DNA of 64,000 nt from assembly GCA_019720755.1 (NCBI GenBank), contig CP081303.1, positions 1,240,001 through 1,304,000 of the forward strand, given 5' to 3'. How positions within the stretch are numbered: position 1 is the stretch's first letter; every line of letters begins with the position of its first letter. The translations under genes and the position numbers were made by a program. This document shows, piece after piece, positions 47,400 to 56,437 of this stretch. Under the pieces are notes generated by a model. That model saw only the letters and a list, made by a program, of their open reading frames with translations, searched no databases and was not told the origin of the DNA. This stretch comes from Prolixibacteraceae bacterium (GTDB lineage: Bacteria; Bacteroidota; Bacteroidia; Bacteroidales; Prolixibacteraceae).

Positions 47400-48867
47400 A
47401 TATGAAGATTGATCCTTTTTACGATGAAGATACTTTCCAGTTTTGAGGAAGTAAGTCATCGTATTTCGATGACTTGGTATCGGATATATGATTTAAGATA
47501 TCTGTATACCATACATGAGGTTCAACGTCTGACATTTTGCATATGGAAGATAGGGTATAAAACATTGCTGCTCTTTTAGCTCCCTCTTCTGATCCTGCAA
47601 AGAGATAGTTTTTACGTCCAATCGTTACTGGACGTACTTAATTCTCTACATTATTATTGTCAATAATGTAGCTTCAATCTTCTGTATATTGGCACAGTTC
47701 ATCCTATAGATTTAGGCTATAGTTGATTGCCTTCCCAATAGGGCTTTTAGGTAATCTTCGATAGACAACTTTTTTTCTTTACAAATCCTGCCTATCTTAT
47801 ATAGTTCTTGGATCTTTTTTAAGGCATATTCAGCACGAGTACGATCATTTTCTTTTGCCTCAAAAAACTTCCGTCGAGCATGTGCCATACATGCTAACTT
47901 TATAATTTCTTTTTGGCTTCCAAGTTTATGATAACCTTGATATCCATCTGTCTGTAGAACTCCTTTAAACTCCTTTAAACTCTTTTAAAGTAGATTCTGG
48001 TACTGAACCCCTTCGAGAGTTATCGTAAGTAAATAAAGAACTCTTTATATACGGGGCATAATAGATCCAGAAGTAACCAAGGTGAGTGGCTCCTTGTTTC
48101 TTATCTGTTAGAACCTTGATACTTGTCTCATCGGCTTGAATATAGTCTGACTGGATTACTTTTTTCTCGATATGTTTGTATAGTGGAGAAAGTAGTTCAG
48201 CAGCCTTTCTTATCCATCCATTGATGGTTGCTTTAGGAAAATCGATTCCTGATCTTTTGAAGATTCCTTGGGCTCTATAAAGAGGTATATGGTCGTAAAA
48301 TTTACCAACAATAAATTGACTTATTAATGAGTTCCCCGCCATACATTTGGGGATAAGATCCGACGGAAGTTCGGAGATGATAATGTTATCCTCTTCGGGT
48401 AAACGATATTTTGGACGAACGATTTGTCTTACATAAAGCTTGTCTGGACTAAATTCAATCCTCTCTGATATCTCTTCTCCAATACGAGTTACTCCCTCTG
48501 GGACATCATCAGGTTCAATCACTTCTACTTGACGAGGAAGGTGTGAAGGGATACTTTTTCTTTTTGCCTTTTTTTTCTTCTTAACAACCTCAATAACCTC
48601 CTCTTCTGGAGAAGATATCTGTAAGTCTTCTAGATTTTTCTCTTCGACTTCAAGAGCTAACTCTAATTGGTTCGGATCTTTATAGGTTTCTTTGGTTGAG
48701 CCAAAGATGCGTCTTTGAAGATAGGCAATCTGTGCCTTTAGAGTTTCTACCTCTTGTTTTAATCTAGTAACTTCAGAGTCGACATTAGAGTATTCAGTCA
48801 TCATCTTTTGGAGTTGATCCAAAAGATCTTCTTTACTTACATCCTCTATGATATCGCTCTTATTCAT
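47400..48867 (-). pseudogene. IS66 transposase TnpC, frameshifted and interrupted
   Basis: Intact for 300 codons (coiled-coil N-terminus EVTRLKQEVETLKAQIAYLQ, zinc-finger-like region degenerate, then the DDE core starting SDYIQADETSIKVL). A 10-bp tandem duplication TCCTTTAAAC at 47961-47970 and 47971-47980 shifts the frame. After it the old frame continues as LQTDGYQGYHKLGSQKEIIK and further to HARRKFFEAKEN, then an in-frame TAA (near 47640) precedes VRPVTIGRKNYLFAGSEEGA and the C-terminal end. With a frameshift and a nonsense codon the enzyme is dead. Confidence 0.9.
47961..47980. repeat. 10-bp tandem duplication in tnpC
   Basis: TCCTTTAAAC twice in a row. Removing one copy restores the reading T-L-K-E-F-K-G-V-L-Q-T-D-G. 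Confidence 0.92.
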
Positions 48868-48890
48868 GGTTTAAGGATACACATATTTAT

Positions 48891-49235
48891 TTAAATAACA
48901 TAACGTTTTTGTCTTTTATATTCTTTGACAAGAACACCTTCTATAAGAAGGACAAGATCAGTGTACTCAAGATGCATTGATGTTAAGTCTTTTATTTCAG
49001 GAGGTCTAAAGGTTCCTCTCTCTAGTCGTTTCACAAAAAGAACAAAACCACCTCTTTCCCATTTAAGTAATTTCATCATGGTACGACGTTTGTTCAGAAA
49101 GATAAATACATCTCCCGAAGTAATATTGGCATCAATCTTATTCTGCACCAATCCGGATAATCCATCAAAACTTTTCCTCATATCTGTTGCTTCAGAATAG
49201 AGGTGAAAACGATCATTTGAAGATATTGATAACAT
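48891..49235 (-). CDS. tnpB: IS66 accessory protein TnpB (Orf2)
   Basis: 114 residues with the family segments MRKSFDGLSGLVQ and DVFIFLNKRRTMMKLLKWERGGFVLFVKRLERG. Lies between tnpA and tnpC, touching tnpA's stop codon by one base, the standard IS66 order. Intact, though its transposase is broken. Confidence 0.92.
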   Translation of the reverse strand: MLSISSNDRFHLYSEATDMRKSFDGLSGLVQNKIDANITSGDVFIFLNKRRTMMKLLKWERGGFVLFVKRLERGTFRPPEIKDLTSMHLEYTDLVLLIEGVLVKEYKRQKRYVI

Positions 49236-49555
49236 CAGCCTTGAATTTGGATTAATGATCGAAGCGTCGATATTGTCGTTGCTGAAGAAAGTTGAAGGGT
49301 TACACCATTGGGATAAGTGATAACGATCTCTTCTTTTATTTGTGAGGTTTCATTGTCTAATGTGACAAAAAAACCTTGAGCTTCTTTAGAGTACTCCTTC
49401 TTATATTTTGCCTTCCAATAGCTATATACTGATAGTTTTATATTGTTCTGTTTACAGTAATCGATATTGCTTAGTCCACTATTGTGTTGTGCTTCTATGA
49501 GATCAAACATCTGTGCTTTTTTACTCATCAATTTCTTTTTTTGATTATGTCTCAA
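49235..49555 (-). CDS. tnpA: IS66 accessory protein TnpA (Orf1)
   Basis: 106 residues. N-terminal helix segment MFDLIEAQHNSGLSNIDYCKQNNIKLSVYSYW resembles the IS66 Orf1 HTH, followed by a basic stretch and a beta-rich end that includes ITYPNGVTLQL. One-base overlap with tnpB. Confidence 0.88.
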   Translation of the reverse strand: MRHNQKKKLMSKKAQMFDLIEAQHNSGLSNIDYCKQNNIKLSVYSYWKAKYKKEYSKEAQGFFVTLDNETSQIKEEIVITYPNGVTLQLSSATTISTLRSLIQIQG

Positions 49556-49606
49556 AAATAGAAGGCTTTAAAATAATGCATAAGATGTGAATAACCGAAC
49601 GCTTAC

Positions 49607-49797
49607 TGAACAGGTGCTAGTTCATGTCCGAATAAAGCCAATACCTCATTCACTTTATCCATTCTTAAAGACTCTTTTCCCTGCTCCATTTCTCGAACAA
49701 AATGTAAACCGACGCCTGCTCTCTCGGCCAAATCGTATTGTGTTAAACCTAGTTGCTTTCTTCGAAGTTTGACAAATTGAATCGTGAATTCTTCATA
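49607..49797 (-). pseudogene. Truncated and frameshifted second copy of hipB
   Basis: Nearly identical to hipB at 51614-51826. A 2-base insertion just after the start (ATGAAGAATTCACGATTCAA instead of ATGAAGAATTTAATTCAA) breaks the frame, and the IS66 end removes the last codons after HELAPVQ. Only remnants of the repressor remain, but its operators are preserved upstream. Confidence 0.85.
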
Positions 49798-49953
49798 TCT
49801 ATACCTTTTAGGGTATAAATATAGTGAAATTTGTCATTTTTATACCCGATAGGGTGTAAATATGATAAAAAAGAGCATATTACCCCCGTTCGGGTATATT
49901 ATGCTTTTAAATAGAGTGAAGTGTTTTTATGCTTTTCTCGCAAAGGGATATTC
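49607..49953. repeat. Duplicated hipB-promoter segment, copy 1
   Basis: 347 bases matching 51639-52024 (386 bases). The 39-base length difference is one missing 41-base operator unit plus the 2-base insertion. Copy 1 has two operator palindromes (49800-49817 and 49841-49858). Confidence 0.88.
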
Positions 49954-50339
49954 CCTTTATAGTATAAATCGCATCAGAAATTGAGTTAAAGACTTCCTTT
50001 AAGAATCGAGCTTTGGGAGGAATTGATTTGGAGTTTTAGTATGATGTTTGTTCAAGAGGATTTGTATCATGGATTGTTCCATTATCTCTTTGCCTTTAAT
50101 CACAAAAAAAGTCCAAACAAGTTATATTGTAGGACTTTTTATTTATTTGTTTCCAAATTCAATTTATTGGTTTGATGGATCATACCAACTACAATGACGA
50201 AATTTATATGACACACACCATGAATTTAATGTTTGTGCTTTCGATGCTTATTATGAAGATTTACGTTGTTTAAATAGCTTTAATTCTGTTTATTAGAGTG
50301 TTATAACCAAAATGAAATTGTAAAATTGATGTCTCTTCG
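49954..50339. other. Gap downstream of hipT
   Basis: No gene. AAAAGTCC (50106-50113) and GGACTTTT around a 17-base AT loop could act as a weak terminator at about 50106-50140. The rest shows nothing. Confidence 0.4.
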
Positions 50340-51293
50340 TTATATGTTCTTAAAAAGAACTTCAGCTCTATTTGATATCAATTCTATGTATTCCTCTTTT
50401 TTACCATCAGATAAAAAAGACTTATCGATAAAATTGATTGCATTAGGGAGTGCTTTATGAAAACGTCTAAATATATTCTTTATTTGCTTTTCTTTTAACC
50501 CTATTTTTTGTGCAAATTGTATAAAATCATTTCTTTTGAATTTTCGTTTCTTGCCATTCATGGTTAACGCGAGTTCTTCAGGATCATCCTTTTTAGGTAT
50601 TACCAATCGGGTCGATAAAAGGTCATAAGCTGGAGCTAATTGTGTTACCCCATTTTCGTTATCAATTAATGAAAAGTTTTTCAAGTGCATATCTGCATTG
50701 CCTGTTAAAAAAGAGAACAAGGTTAACTCAAAAAATACCTGTATATCAAAAAGAGGGTTAGTAGAGTATCGAGTAATCACTTTGCCAATTTGTTCCATTG
50801 AGCCTCTGTATTTATACTCTGTTAAACGTTCACTTAACTGACATAAATCTTCCATTGGTAATTTTGATCCTTTTACCCGATCTATTCGCTTTGTTATATA
50901 AGCCAACTCTCCTGACTTTAGTCGAATTAAGGAGTGTGGAACTGTATTAATCTTAAAAAAGTTTGCCAAGTGCATCGTTAAATCCTCATTCTCTGGTAAG
51001 TTTGCGTACTGAGCAGTAGGAGGTTTTAGAATATAATTACCCAATACTCCTACTAAAGTCATTCTATTGTTTTCACTCCTTTTCGGTTCAAAATAAAATG
51101 ATAGTTTGGCTTGGACTCCAGGAACAGTTACTTGGTTTTGAATCACTTTTTTTGCCAACTCCTGCATTTTATTCAATGAATAATCTAATACAGGTGCTTG
51201 CTCTGTACCAAATAATTTTTTTGTGCATTTTACATGAAAATCATTTCCACTTTTGTCTAACGACTGATAACAATACAAACATTTATGATTCAT
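50340..51293 (-). CDS. hipT: HipT-type Ser/Thr kinase toxin (HipA C-terminal kinase)
   Basis: 317 residues. Starts with a small zinc-ribbon-like segment (CLYC ... FHVKC) common in Bacteroidota homologues. P-loop-like VPGVQAKLSF is followed by the ATP-binding lysine region GNYILKPP. Catalytic loop FLTGNADMHLKNFSL (Asp at about residue 200) and metal site APAYDLLST. It lacks the N-terminal subdomain of HipA, which is encoded separately by the preceding gene. In known HipBST systems HipT phosphorylates a cellular target (TrpS in E. coli) and HipS, not HipB, is the main antitoxin. Target here unknown. 4-base gap to hipS. Confidence 0.88.
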   Translation of the reverse strand: MNHKCLYCYQSLDKSGNDFHVKCTKKLFGTEQAPVLDYSLNKMQELAKKVIQNQVTVPGVQAKLSFYFEPKRSENNRMTLVGVLGNYILKPPTAQYANLPENEDLTMHLANFFKINTVPHSLIRLKSGELAYITKRIDRVKGSKLPMEDLCQLSERLTEYKYRGSMEQIGKVITRYSTNPLFDIQVFFELTLFSFLTGNADMHLKNFSLIDNENGVTQLAPAYDLLSTRLVIPKKDDPEELALTMNGKKRKFKRNDFIQFAQKIGLKEKQIKNIFRRFHKALPNAINFIDKSFLSDGKKEEYIELISNRAEVLFKNI

Positions 51294-51297
51294 TGTT

Positions 51298-51621
51298 TTA
51301 TTTATTAATTGGTATTACAGAAACGGCTCCAATACAATCTTTGCAACATGATAATAGTAGTCCCATTCTATCACTCGATTTCAACTTCCAGTTATCTACA
51401 GCTACATCCAATAACCATCCCTCTGGTATTAGACCATCAAAAAAAGGAAACATGGTATTTGAGGTGTATGGAAGGTTGCTGATTGGTAATGTCTTACTTA
51501 TAGGTTGGCATCCTTTTATTGCTAAGTATTCTTTTTCATACAAAAAGCGATAACCAGTTTCGGTTTCTTCTATGATTCCAGCTAATATATCGTTAAAATA
51601 TACTTTTCCTTTTCTATTCAT
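51298..51621 (-). CDS. hipS: HipS-type antitoxin (HipA N-terminal subdomain)
   Basis: 107 residues equal to the N-terminal subdomain 1 of HipA: GIIEETETGYRFLYEKEYL, then the family hallmark FPFFDGLIPEGWLL and the end CKDCIGAVSV. It overlaps the end of hipB by 8 bases and ends 4 bases before hipT. This B-S-T arrangement is the defining layout of HipBST. Confidence 0.88.
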   Translation of the reverse strand: MNRKGKVYFNDILAGIIEETETGYRFLYEKEYLAIKGCQPISKTLPISNLPYTSNTMFPFFDGLIPEGWLLDVAVDNWKLKSSDRMGLLLSCCKDCIGAVSVIPINK

Positions 51622-51826
51622 CTTCGATCATTTTAGATTGAACAGGTGCTAGTTCATGTCCGAATAAAGCCAATACCTCATTCACTTTATCCATTCTTAA
51701 AGACTCTTTTCCCTGCTCCATTTCTCGAACAAAACGTAAACCGACGCCTGCTCTCTCGGCCAAATCGTATTGTGTTAAACCTAGTTGCTTTCTTCGAAGT
51801 TTGACAAATTGAATTAAATTCTTCAT
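51614..51826 (-). CDS. hipB: HipB-type HTH antitoxin/autorepressor
   Basis: 70 residues, a single HTH_3 (Cro/CI) domain: LRRKQLGLTQYDLAERAGVG, then LRFVREMEQGKESLRMDKVN. The start codon is 4 bases from the first operator palindrome. It overlaps hipS. Expected to bind the three operators and repress the operon. Confidence 0.92.
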   Translation of the reverse strand: MKNLIQFVKLRRKQLGLTQYDLAERAGVGLRFVREMEQGKESLRMDKVNEVLALFGHELAPVQSKMIEDE

Positions 51827-51829
51827 ATC

Positions 51830-51847
51830 TATACCTTTTAGGGTATA
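51830..51847. promoter_or_regulatory. hipB operator 1
   Basis: TATACC-TTTTAG-GGTATA, a perfect 6+6 palindrome with a 6-base centre, 18 bases overall like the E. coli HipB site (TATCC-N8-GGATA). Just upstream of the hipB start codon. Confidence 0.75.
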
Positions 51848-51870
51848 AATATAGTGAAATTTGTCATTTT

Positions 51871-51888
51871 TATACCTTTTAGGGTATA
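51871..51888. promoter_or_regulatory. hipB operator 2
   Basis: Identical to operator 1 and exactly 41 bases from it. The intervening sequence is also identical, so it arose by tandem duplication of a 41-bp unit. Confidence 0.75.
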
Positions 51889-51911
51889 AATATAGTGAAA
51901 TTTGTCATTTT

Positions 51912-51929
51912 TATACCCGATAGGGTGTA
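51912..51929. promoter_or_regulatory. hipB operator 3 (one mismatch)
   Basis: TATACC-CGATAG-GGTGTA, 41 bases after operator 2. About four helical turns separate successive sites, so repressors would bind on the same face of the DNA. Confidence 0.7.
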
Positions 51930-52024
51930 AATATGATAAAAAAGAGCATATTACCCCCGTTCGGGTATATTATGCTTTTAAATAGAGTGAAGTGTTTTTA
52001 TGCTTTTCTCGCAAAGGGATATTC

Positions 52025-52291
52025 TTTGTGTTTTGCAATATTCGATGTGGTGTAATCTAAATTTTAACTGTTTTCGAAGGACTTTATGTTATTACCTTAA
52101 ATCCGCAACTTCTTCACTTTGAAGTTTAATTTAAAATAGATACGTGATATTTGCTGATTTGGTACGTACTCCTATTACCTTAAGGACTATTTGTTTATCA
52201 ATTATTATAAAAAGAACAGACTTTCCCCTACCCATCTATATATTCAGGCTATTGATAGGTGGCCTGTTGCAATTTCCGTAAAATATAAAGT
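52025..52291. other. Gap between the hip promoter and the IS1380-type gene
   Basis: No gene. It should include the left end of the IS1380-type element, but terminal repeats could not be assigned with confidence (CCCCTA at 52225 and TAGGGG at 53669 are the only candidates). Confidence 0.35.
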
Positions 52292-53572
52292 TTACGTTTG
52301 ATGAGAAAGGTGAAGAAGTCTCAAATTGGATGTAGATAAATGCATAATTTGTTGCCTTCCACTCGTTGTGAATTTAGCAACGATATTGATGACCCTAAAG
52401 GTGAATTTCTTAATTCTAGACTCTTTCTCAAGACCTTCTACAACGCTACTAAATAGCGCAACGAGCCATCGGTACATAATATGGATAATAGCTCTTATTA
52501 TAAGGAAAACAGTATTCTCTTCTAATGAACTATGTGGCATCTTCTTCCAATCGAAATCATTATTTTGAATATCAAACACTCTTTCACTATTCCCTCTATT
52601 ATTATAGAATCGGATGGCCTCTTCATTGGAGATTACTTTATCGTTCGTGATAAGAAACATATATTTTTTTGCATCTTTGGTAAAAGCAGATAATTGTCCT
52701 TTATTAGTAATTGTTCTGTAGATCACAATACGATGTTCATGCTTTCCGAAAATATATTTAAAACTTGAAACCTCTAAATCTTGATTGTTAATTCTGCACA
52801 TTTCCCAATGATCACAATTGTCTGCAGATAACAACAATGTCTCTGAACTAGATGCTCTTATGCTGAACAATATACGTTCTTCTTGAAAATAGCCTGTTAC
52901 CTCTTTGATGTAGGATCCACAATCCATTCTTGCATATTTAGGCTTGATTCCCTTTTCGAACAGTGCTTCTAGTACTGATTTATGTGTTGATAATTGATTC
53001 ATTTTAACATTACAGTTGCCATTTCGGCCTTCCACATATACAGGAATATTTGATATAGTTGCAACTCCAGGAAAATAGCCTTTTCTCTTCTTGTAACTAT
53101 AGGTTGCATCATATTTCTCGGTGGGAATAAATTGATGATCAAAGTCGTAAATTAATGAAGTGTCTTCAGGAATAATTTGCTTAAATTTTATTGCAGAATC
53201 AATCAAAATATCATTCATCTTGGTATTCACATTGATCTTATTTTCATTGTTGCTTTTTGTCTCAATAAAGCTGCAGGGTACAGATAATTCTTTATTTGAT
53301 CGCAATATAGTATCAGCAGATGGGACTGAAATACCAGGAAGGTAATTTAAACACTCCTCTCGGATATAATTTACATTCTCAATACTACTTCCTCCACAGA
53401 AAACAGTATAAGCTTGCGTTAAAATAATATCTGAATAGCTGTAATTTGCACCTTTACCTCTATTTCCAAAGACTTTATTTATAAATTCTTTGACACCGAA
53501 AGATTGTAAATGCTTATTAACTAAACGCAAGCCTCCAAAAGCAGTAAGTTGTGATTTTGACTGTACGATCAT
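52292..53572 (-). CDS. IS1380-family transposase
   Basis: 426 residues. Family segments include LTAFGGLRLVNKHLQSFGV, LIYDFDHQFIPTEKYDATYSYKKRKGYFPG (first D), ARMDCGSYIKEV (second D) and RFYNNRGNSERVFDIQNNDF (E region). Complete frame of normal length. A perfect palindrome TTCACCTA-AA-TAGGTGAA (53572-53589) overlaps the start codon, which may limit expression of the transposase. Confidence 0.9.
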   Translation of the reverse strand: MIVQSKSQLTAFGGLRLVNKHLQSFGVKEFINKVFGNRGKGANYSYSDIILTQAYTVFCGGSSIENVNYIREECLNYLPGISVPSADTILRSNKELSVPCSFIETKSNNENKINVNTKMNDILIDSAIKFKQIIPEDTSLIYDFDHQFIPTEKYDATYSYKKRKGYFPGVATISNIPVYVEGRNGNCNVKMNQLSTHKSVLEALFEKGIKPKYARMDCGSYIKEVTGYFQEERILFSIRASSSETLLLSADNCDHWEMCRINNQDLEVSSFKYIFGKHEHRIVIYRTITNKGQLSAFTKDAKKYMFLITNDKVISNEEAIRFYNNRGNSERVFDIQNNDFDWKKMPHSSLEENTVFLIIRAIIHIMYRWLVALFSSVVEGLEKESRIKKFTFRVINIVAKFTTSGRQQIMHLSTSNLRLLHLSHQT

Positions 53573-53905
53573 TCACCTAAATAGGTGAATTTATTTTAAC
53601 TACACAAGTGATACAACTGTTTGTTAACCAATTAAATGGGTTTATAACAAGAAATTAACATGCGTAGTTAGGGGTTCTATTGAGACAAAACAACATTACT
53701 ATTTTGACCTTCTCGTTCTTTCTTTTGGTCCTACAATAATGAAATACCGATTCTTTTAGGGGTTGCTGCTTATAAAATGCAGATATGCAAAGCGCACTCT
53801 CTTCTTGTTGAACTCCGAAATGATACATTCATTCTTTTTTGGTCATCACGTGATATTTGATTACAAATCAAAGTAAGAGATTTTGTCAAAGTATTACAAG
53901 ATGCA

Positions 53906-53929
53906 CATCACCGAATACTTACGCTTGTT
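53906..53929. mobile_element. Possible solo IS66 terminus
   Basis: GATGCACATCACCGAATACTTAC resembles the IS66 right end at 49584-49606 (GATGTGAATAACCGAACGCTTAC). No transposase lies beside it. It may be the relic of another IS66 copy. Confidence 0.4.
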
Positions 53930-54036
53930 GGAGATTAAATGTAAACGAATCGTCGTTGTCAATAAGTAGTATATGCCCCATCAATAGTTTCTATTTCTTT
54001 GTTTCGATACAAAAATAGGCTAGAGGATACAAAAAA

Positions 54037-54100
54037 GGTTGCCTCATAAGAGGCAACCCCAGAATAACAAAATAGAGGAGAATAAATGTTCTCCTCTATT
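54037..54100 (-). terminator. Double hairpin terminator after the alpha/beta hydrolase
   Basis: AATAGAGGAGAA/TTCTCCTCTATT (54071-54100, 12-bp perfect stem) and GGTTGCCTC/GAGGCAACC (54037-54058, 9-bp stem) lie just after the minus-strand stop codon; the second is followed by a T-run on that strand. Confidence 0.75.
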
Positions 54101-54111
54101 GCATAAAATAA

Positions 54112-55107
54112 TTATTGTAATGTTTTGATAAAGTCATTGATGCTTTTGGCAAACATTGTTGGCTCGTGAAACATCATATAGTGTCCAGACGCTGGAAATA
54201 CGACGTTCGTGATTTGTTTCGCATTAACTACTGCTTCTATCTCTTTCTTTTGAGAAGCAGAAACTGCAAAGTCATATTTCCCCCAAAGGATAAGTATTGG
54301 TTTTGTAAATGCGGCCACATTCTGAGTGTTGTCTGTTTTTAAAATCTCATTAAACAGCGTGCTATTACTTAAAATACCTCTCTGGTTGATCACAAAATCT
54401 TTGTGGTTGTCTACTTTGATCAGTACTTCAGGAATATATTTTGTTACTTGGTAAGCAAGTACATTCGCATTGGTTTTGCTAGATTTTATTTGAGTGACTA
54501 CTTTTTCCCAATAGTCGGTGTTCTCTTTTTTTGCTATACGAACTTCTGCCTCTTTTTGTACATCCTCTCTGGTTTGCGCCATTAAGGTTTTACCATTGGT
54601 TACACCTGCTGCATCGATCCATGCCACTATTTTGTCTTTGTGGGTTGCATCTTTTAGGTATGAGGAAGTTAGCATTCCTCCCCAACTATGTCCTAATAGA
54701 ACAATCTTTTTGTTTGGATAACGATCTTTTAATTGGTCGATCACTTTGTCCAGGTCTTCCACATATTGTGCGATGGTAAAGTGTTTTTTGTCATCAGATC
54801 CTTTGGATGCACCTGAGGCTCTCTGTTGCCAATATCCGACAAGGTGGTTTGTTTCGATGTCTTTGAATCCGTCCCCTCCTTTGTATGTTCGGAAGTCTAG
54901 TACATCCGATCCTGGTCCACCATGAACAGGTAGAAGAATGAAGTCGCTGTTTTCATTTCCATGTATCCATACAGGCATGGTTTCTTCCGCATTCGTTACT
55001 TCGAATGTGGCTTTTGGGTATACTTTCTCTACTGCCTTGTCTCCACCTCCACATGCAATAAGCAATGTGATTGATATAATGGATAGTAAATAGCTAATTT
55101 GTTTCAT
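54112..55107 (-). CDS. Lipoprotein alpha/beta hydrolase
   Basis: 331 residues. Lipoprotein signal with Cys19 (LLIACGGGD). Oxyanion segment HGGPGSD, nucleophile elbow GHSWGG, acid in LWGKYDFAV and catalytic histidine in PASGHYMMFHEP complete a proline-iminopeptidase/alpha-beta-hydrolase triad. Anchored in a membrane on the cell-envelope side. Substrate unknown; peptidase or esterase. Monocistronic with its own double terminator. Confidence 0.88.
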   Translation of the reverse strand: MKQISYLLSIISITLLIACGGGDKAVEKVYPKATFEVTNAEETMPVWIHGNENSDFILLPVHGGPGSDVLDFRTYKGGDGFKDIETNHLVGYWQQRASGASKGSDDKKHFTIAQYVEDLDKVIDQLKDRYPNKKIVLLGHSWGGMLTSSYLKDATHKDKIVAWIDAAGVTNGKTLMAQTREDVQKEAEVRIAKKENTDYWEKVVTQIKSSKTNANVLAYQVTKYIPEVLIKVDNHKDFVINQRGILSNSTLFNEILKTDNTQNVAAFTKPILILWGKYDFAVSASQKKEIEAVVNAKQITNVVFPASGHYMMFHEPTMFAKSINDFIKTLQ

Positions 55108-55849
55108 TGACTTCTATTTTGATATTTTAAATTAAATATATACTCTTCTGTTTATGGTGTATCATTGCTCTTTTTCTTATATGTCGGCTGTTATTTTATA
55201 TTATTACATATGATTGAAAAAATGTGTAATCGATAAGGTTGTTTAGGGCTTGTTCACACCTGGATTCAAACGACTAATGCAACTATTCTATCCAAGTTAA
55301 GGATCAGATATTATTTTAGGTGGATCAGTAAAATGTTCATGGAAAAAGAGGATGTAGACTAATTGGAATATATCTCCTATTCAGATCTTCTCGAAATATT
55401 TCTCAACCATATTGTATGCCTCGTAGATACATATACTGGATGCGATAAGTTGACATATATGGGATGTATTGGGTATGTCGATATTATATTGCAATATTTA
55501 TGATATGCATAACCCACCTAATATACTGAGTGATCCACAGTTGGGCAAGTTGGTTTTTTTAATGGGGTAAGGTGGTTTACGATTTTATCTATATTGGGGT
55601 TTCATTTGATTTATTGGGGGTGTAATAAAGAGTTCAGTAGCAAGTAATAATCTTACAAATGGACTCTTATTTTGATTCTTAGATTCTAAAAAAATTCACT
55701 GTTGGATTAGACGACTCGTTGAGTGCGTAAATCTTACTTCTACCAGTTCTAGTTCTGTTTTCTAACTTGTGGCTTTTTAGTGTTTGGTGTGAGATGGTAT
55801 GCAGAACCCCCTCTTTGATTTGAAGAAGGGGCTTATTAGAGATTTGGTG
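55108..55849. other. Intergenic region between the hydrolase and the amidase module
   Basis: About 740 bases. A plus-strand frame at 55799-56167 is antisense to a better-supported gene and is not called. No repeat family or RNA recognised. Confidence 0.4.
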
Positions 55850-56395
55850 TTAGCTTTTGCGTTGGCGACCGAAGAGGAAGCACATGGCGTAGGCGAGGTA
55901 TTCGGTGAATTTGTTGAGGGTGGTGGTTGGGATGCTGAGTTTGTGGCCGAAGAGACAGGTGAAGAGGATGATCAGGATGACGATCTCGTGAATGTTGCGG
56001 TCGAGGAAGCCTCGGTTGGGATCGCTGTTTTGCTGGTTATGGTTGCGTGCATCTTGCTTGTCGGCTGTGGCGGTGTTGTTGATGATCTTATTGGTAATGT
56101 GTCTTGCGGTCTTGGTGATGTGTTTGGCATTTTTCATGAGATGGTTCTGTATTTTGCTTGGGCTTAATGATTGGATGAGTTTTTTGTAAAGGGTTGTGGT
56201 TCCTCTCCTTAGAAAGGATGCTAATTTGCGTTTAGAGGACTTCTTAGAGGTTTTCTGCGGTTGGAGGTGTACTTGATAGGGTGCTTTGCTAAAATGCGCT
56301 AGATTGTCTTTATTCTCTTTTGTATGAGGGTGTAGTTGTATGGTTTGTGACATGGCGGTATGATCTCTTTTTTCACTCTTTTTTAATGGGTTCAT
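55850..56395 (-). CDS. Basic membrane protein, possibly holin-like
   Basis: 181 residues. The first ~125 are rich in Lys, Asn, Thr and His and probably disordered. A membrane segment HEIVILIILFTCLFGH follows (about residues 136-151), and a second weaker one near the end (YLAYAMCFLFG). No known domain. It directly follows the amidase gene (42-base gap) in the same direction. A small membrane protein beside an amidase is reminiscent of the holin-endolysin pairs of phages, or of the small proteins next to amidases in Bacteroides mobile cassettes. Function unproven. Confidence 0.5.
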   Translation of the reverse strand: MNPLKKSEKRDHTAMSQTIQLHPHTKENKDNLAHFSKAPYQVHLQPQKTSKKSSKRKLASFLRRGTTTLYKKLIQSLSPSKIQNHLMKNAKHITKTARHITNKIINNTATADKQDARNHNQQNSDPNRGFLDRNIHEIVILIILFTCLFGHKLSIPTTTLNKFTEYLAYAMCFLFGRQRKS

Positions 56396-56437
56396 ATGGT
56401 TGGGATTTTAGGGGACAGTTTTCTGCCCCCGTTTGGT

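Larger units (their letters stand above)
47400..49606 (-). mobile_element. Decayed IS66-family element
   Basis: tnpA, tnpB and a broken tnpC in the usual order. The right terminus (read inward) GTAAGCGTTCGGTTATTCAC ends at 49606. The left terminus is not identifiable. The right end abuts a truncated hipB copy; there is no matching 8-bp target duplication on the left. Confidence 0.82.
51639..52024. repeat. Duplicated hipB-promoter segment, copy 2 (functional)
   Basis: 386 bases containing hipB and three operators; counterpart of 49607-49953. An imperfect palindrome GCATATTACC...GGTATATTATGC (51946-51975) is shared by both copies. Confidence 0.88.

Noticed and set aside
55799-56167. Plus-strand 122-codon ORF rich in Val, Glu and Gly
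   Set aside because: It is antisense to the membrane protein at 55850-56395, which fits the direction and spacing of the amidase operon.
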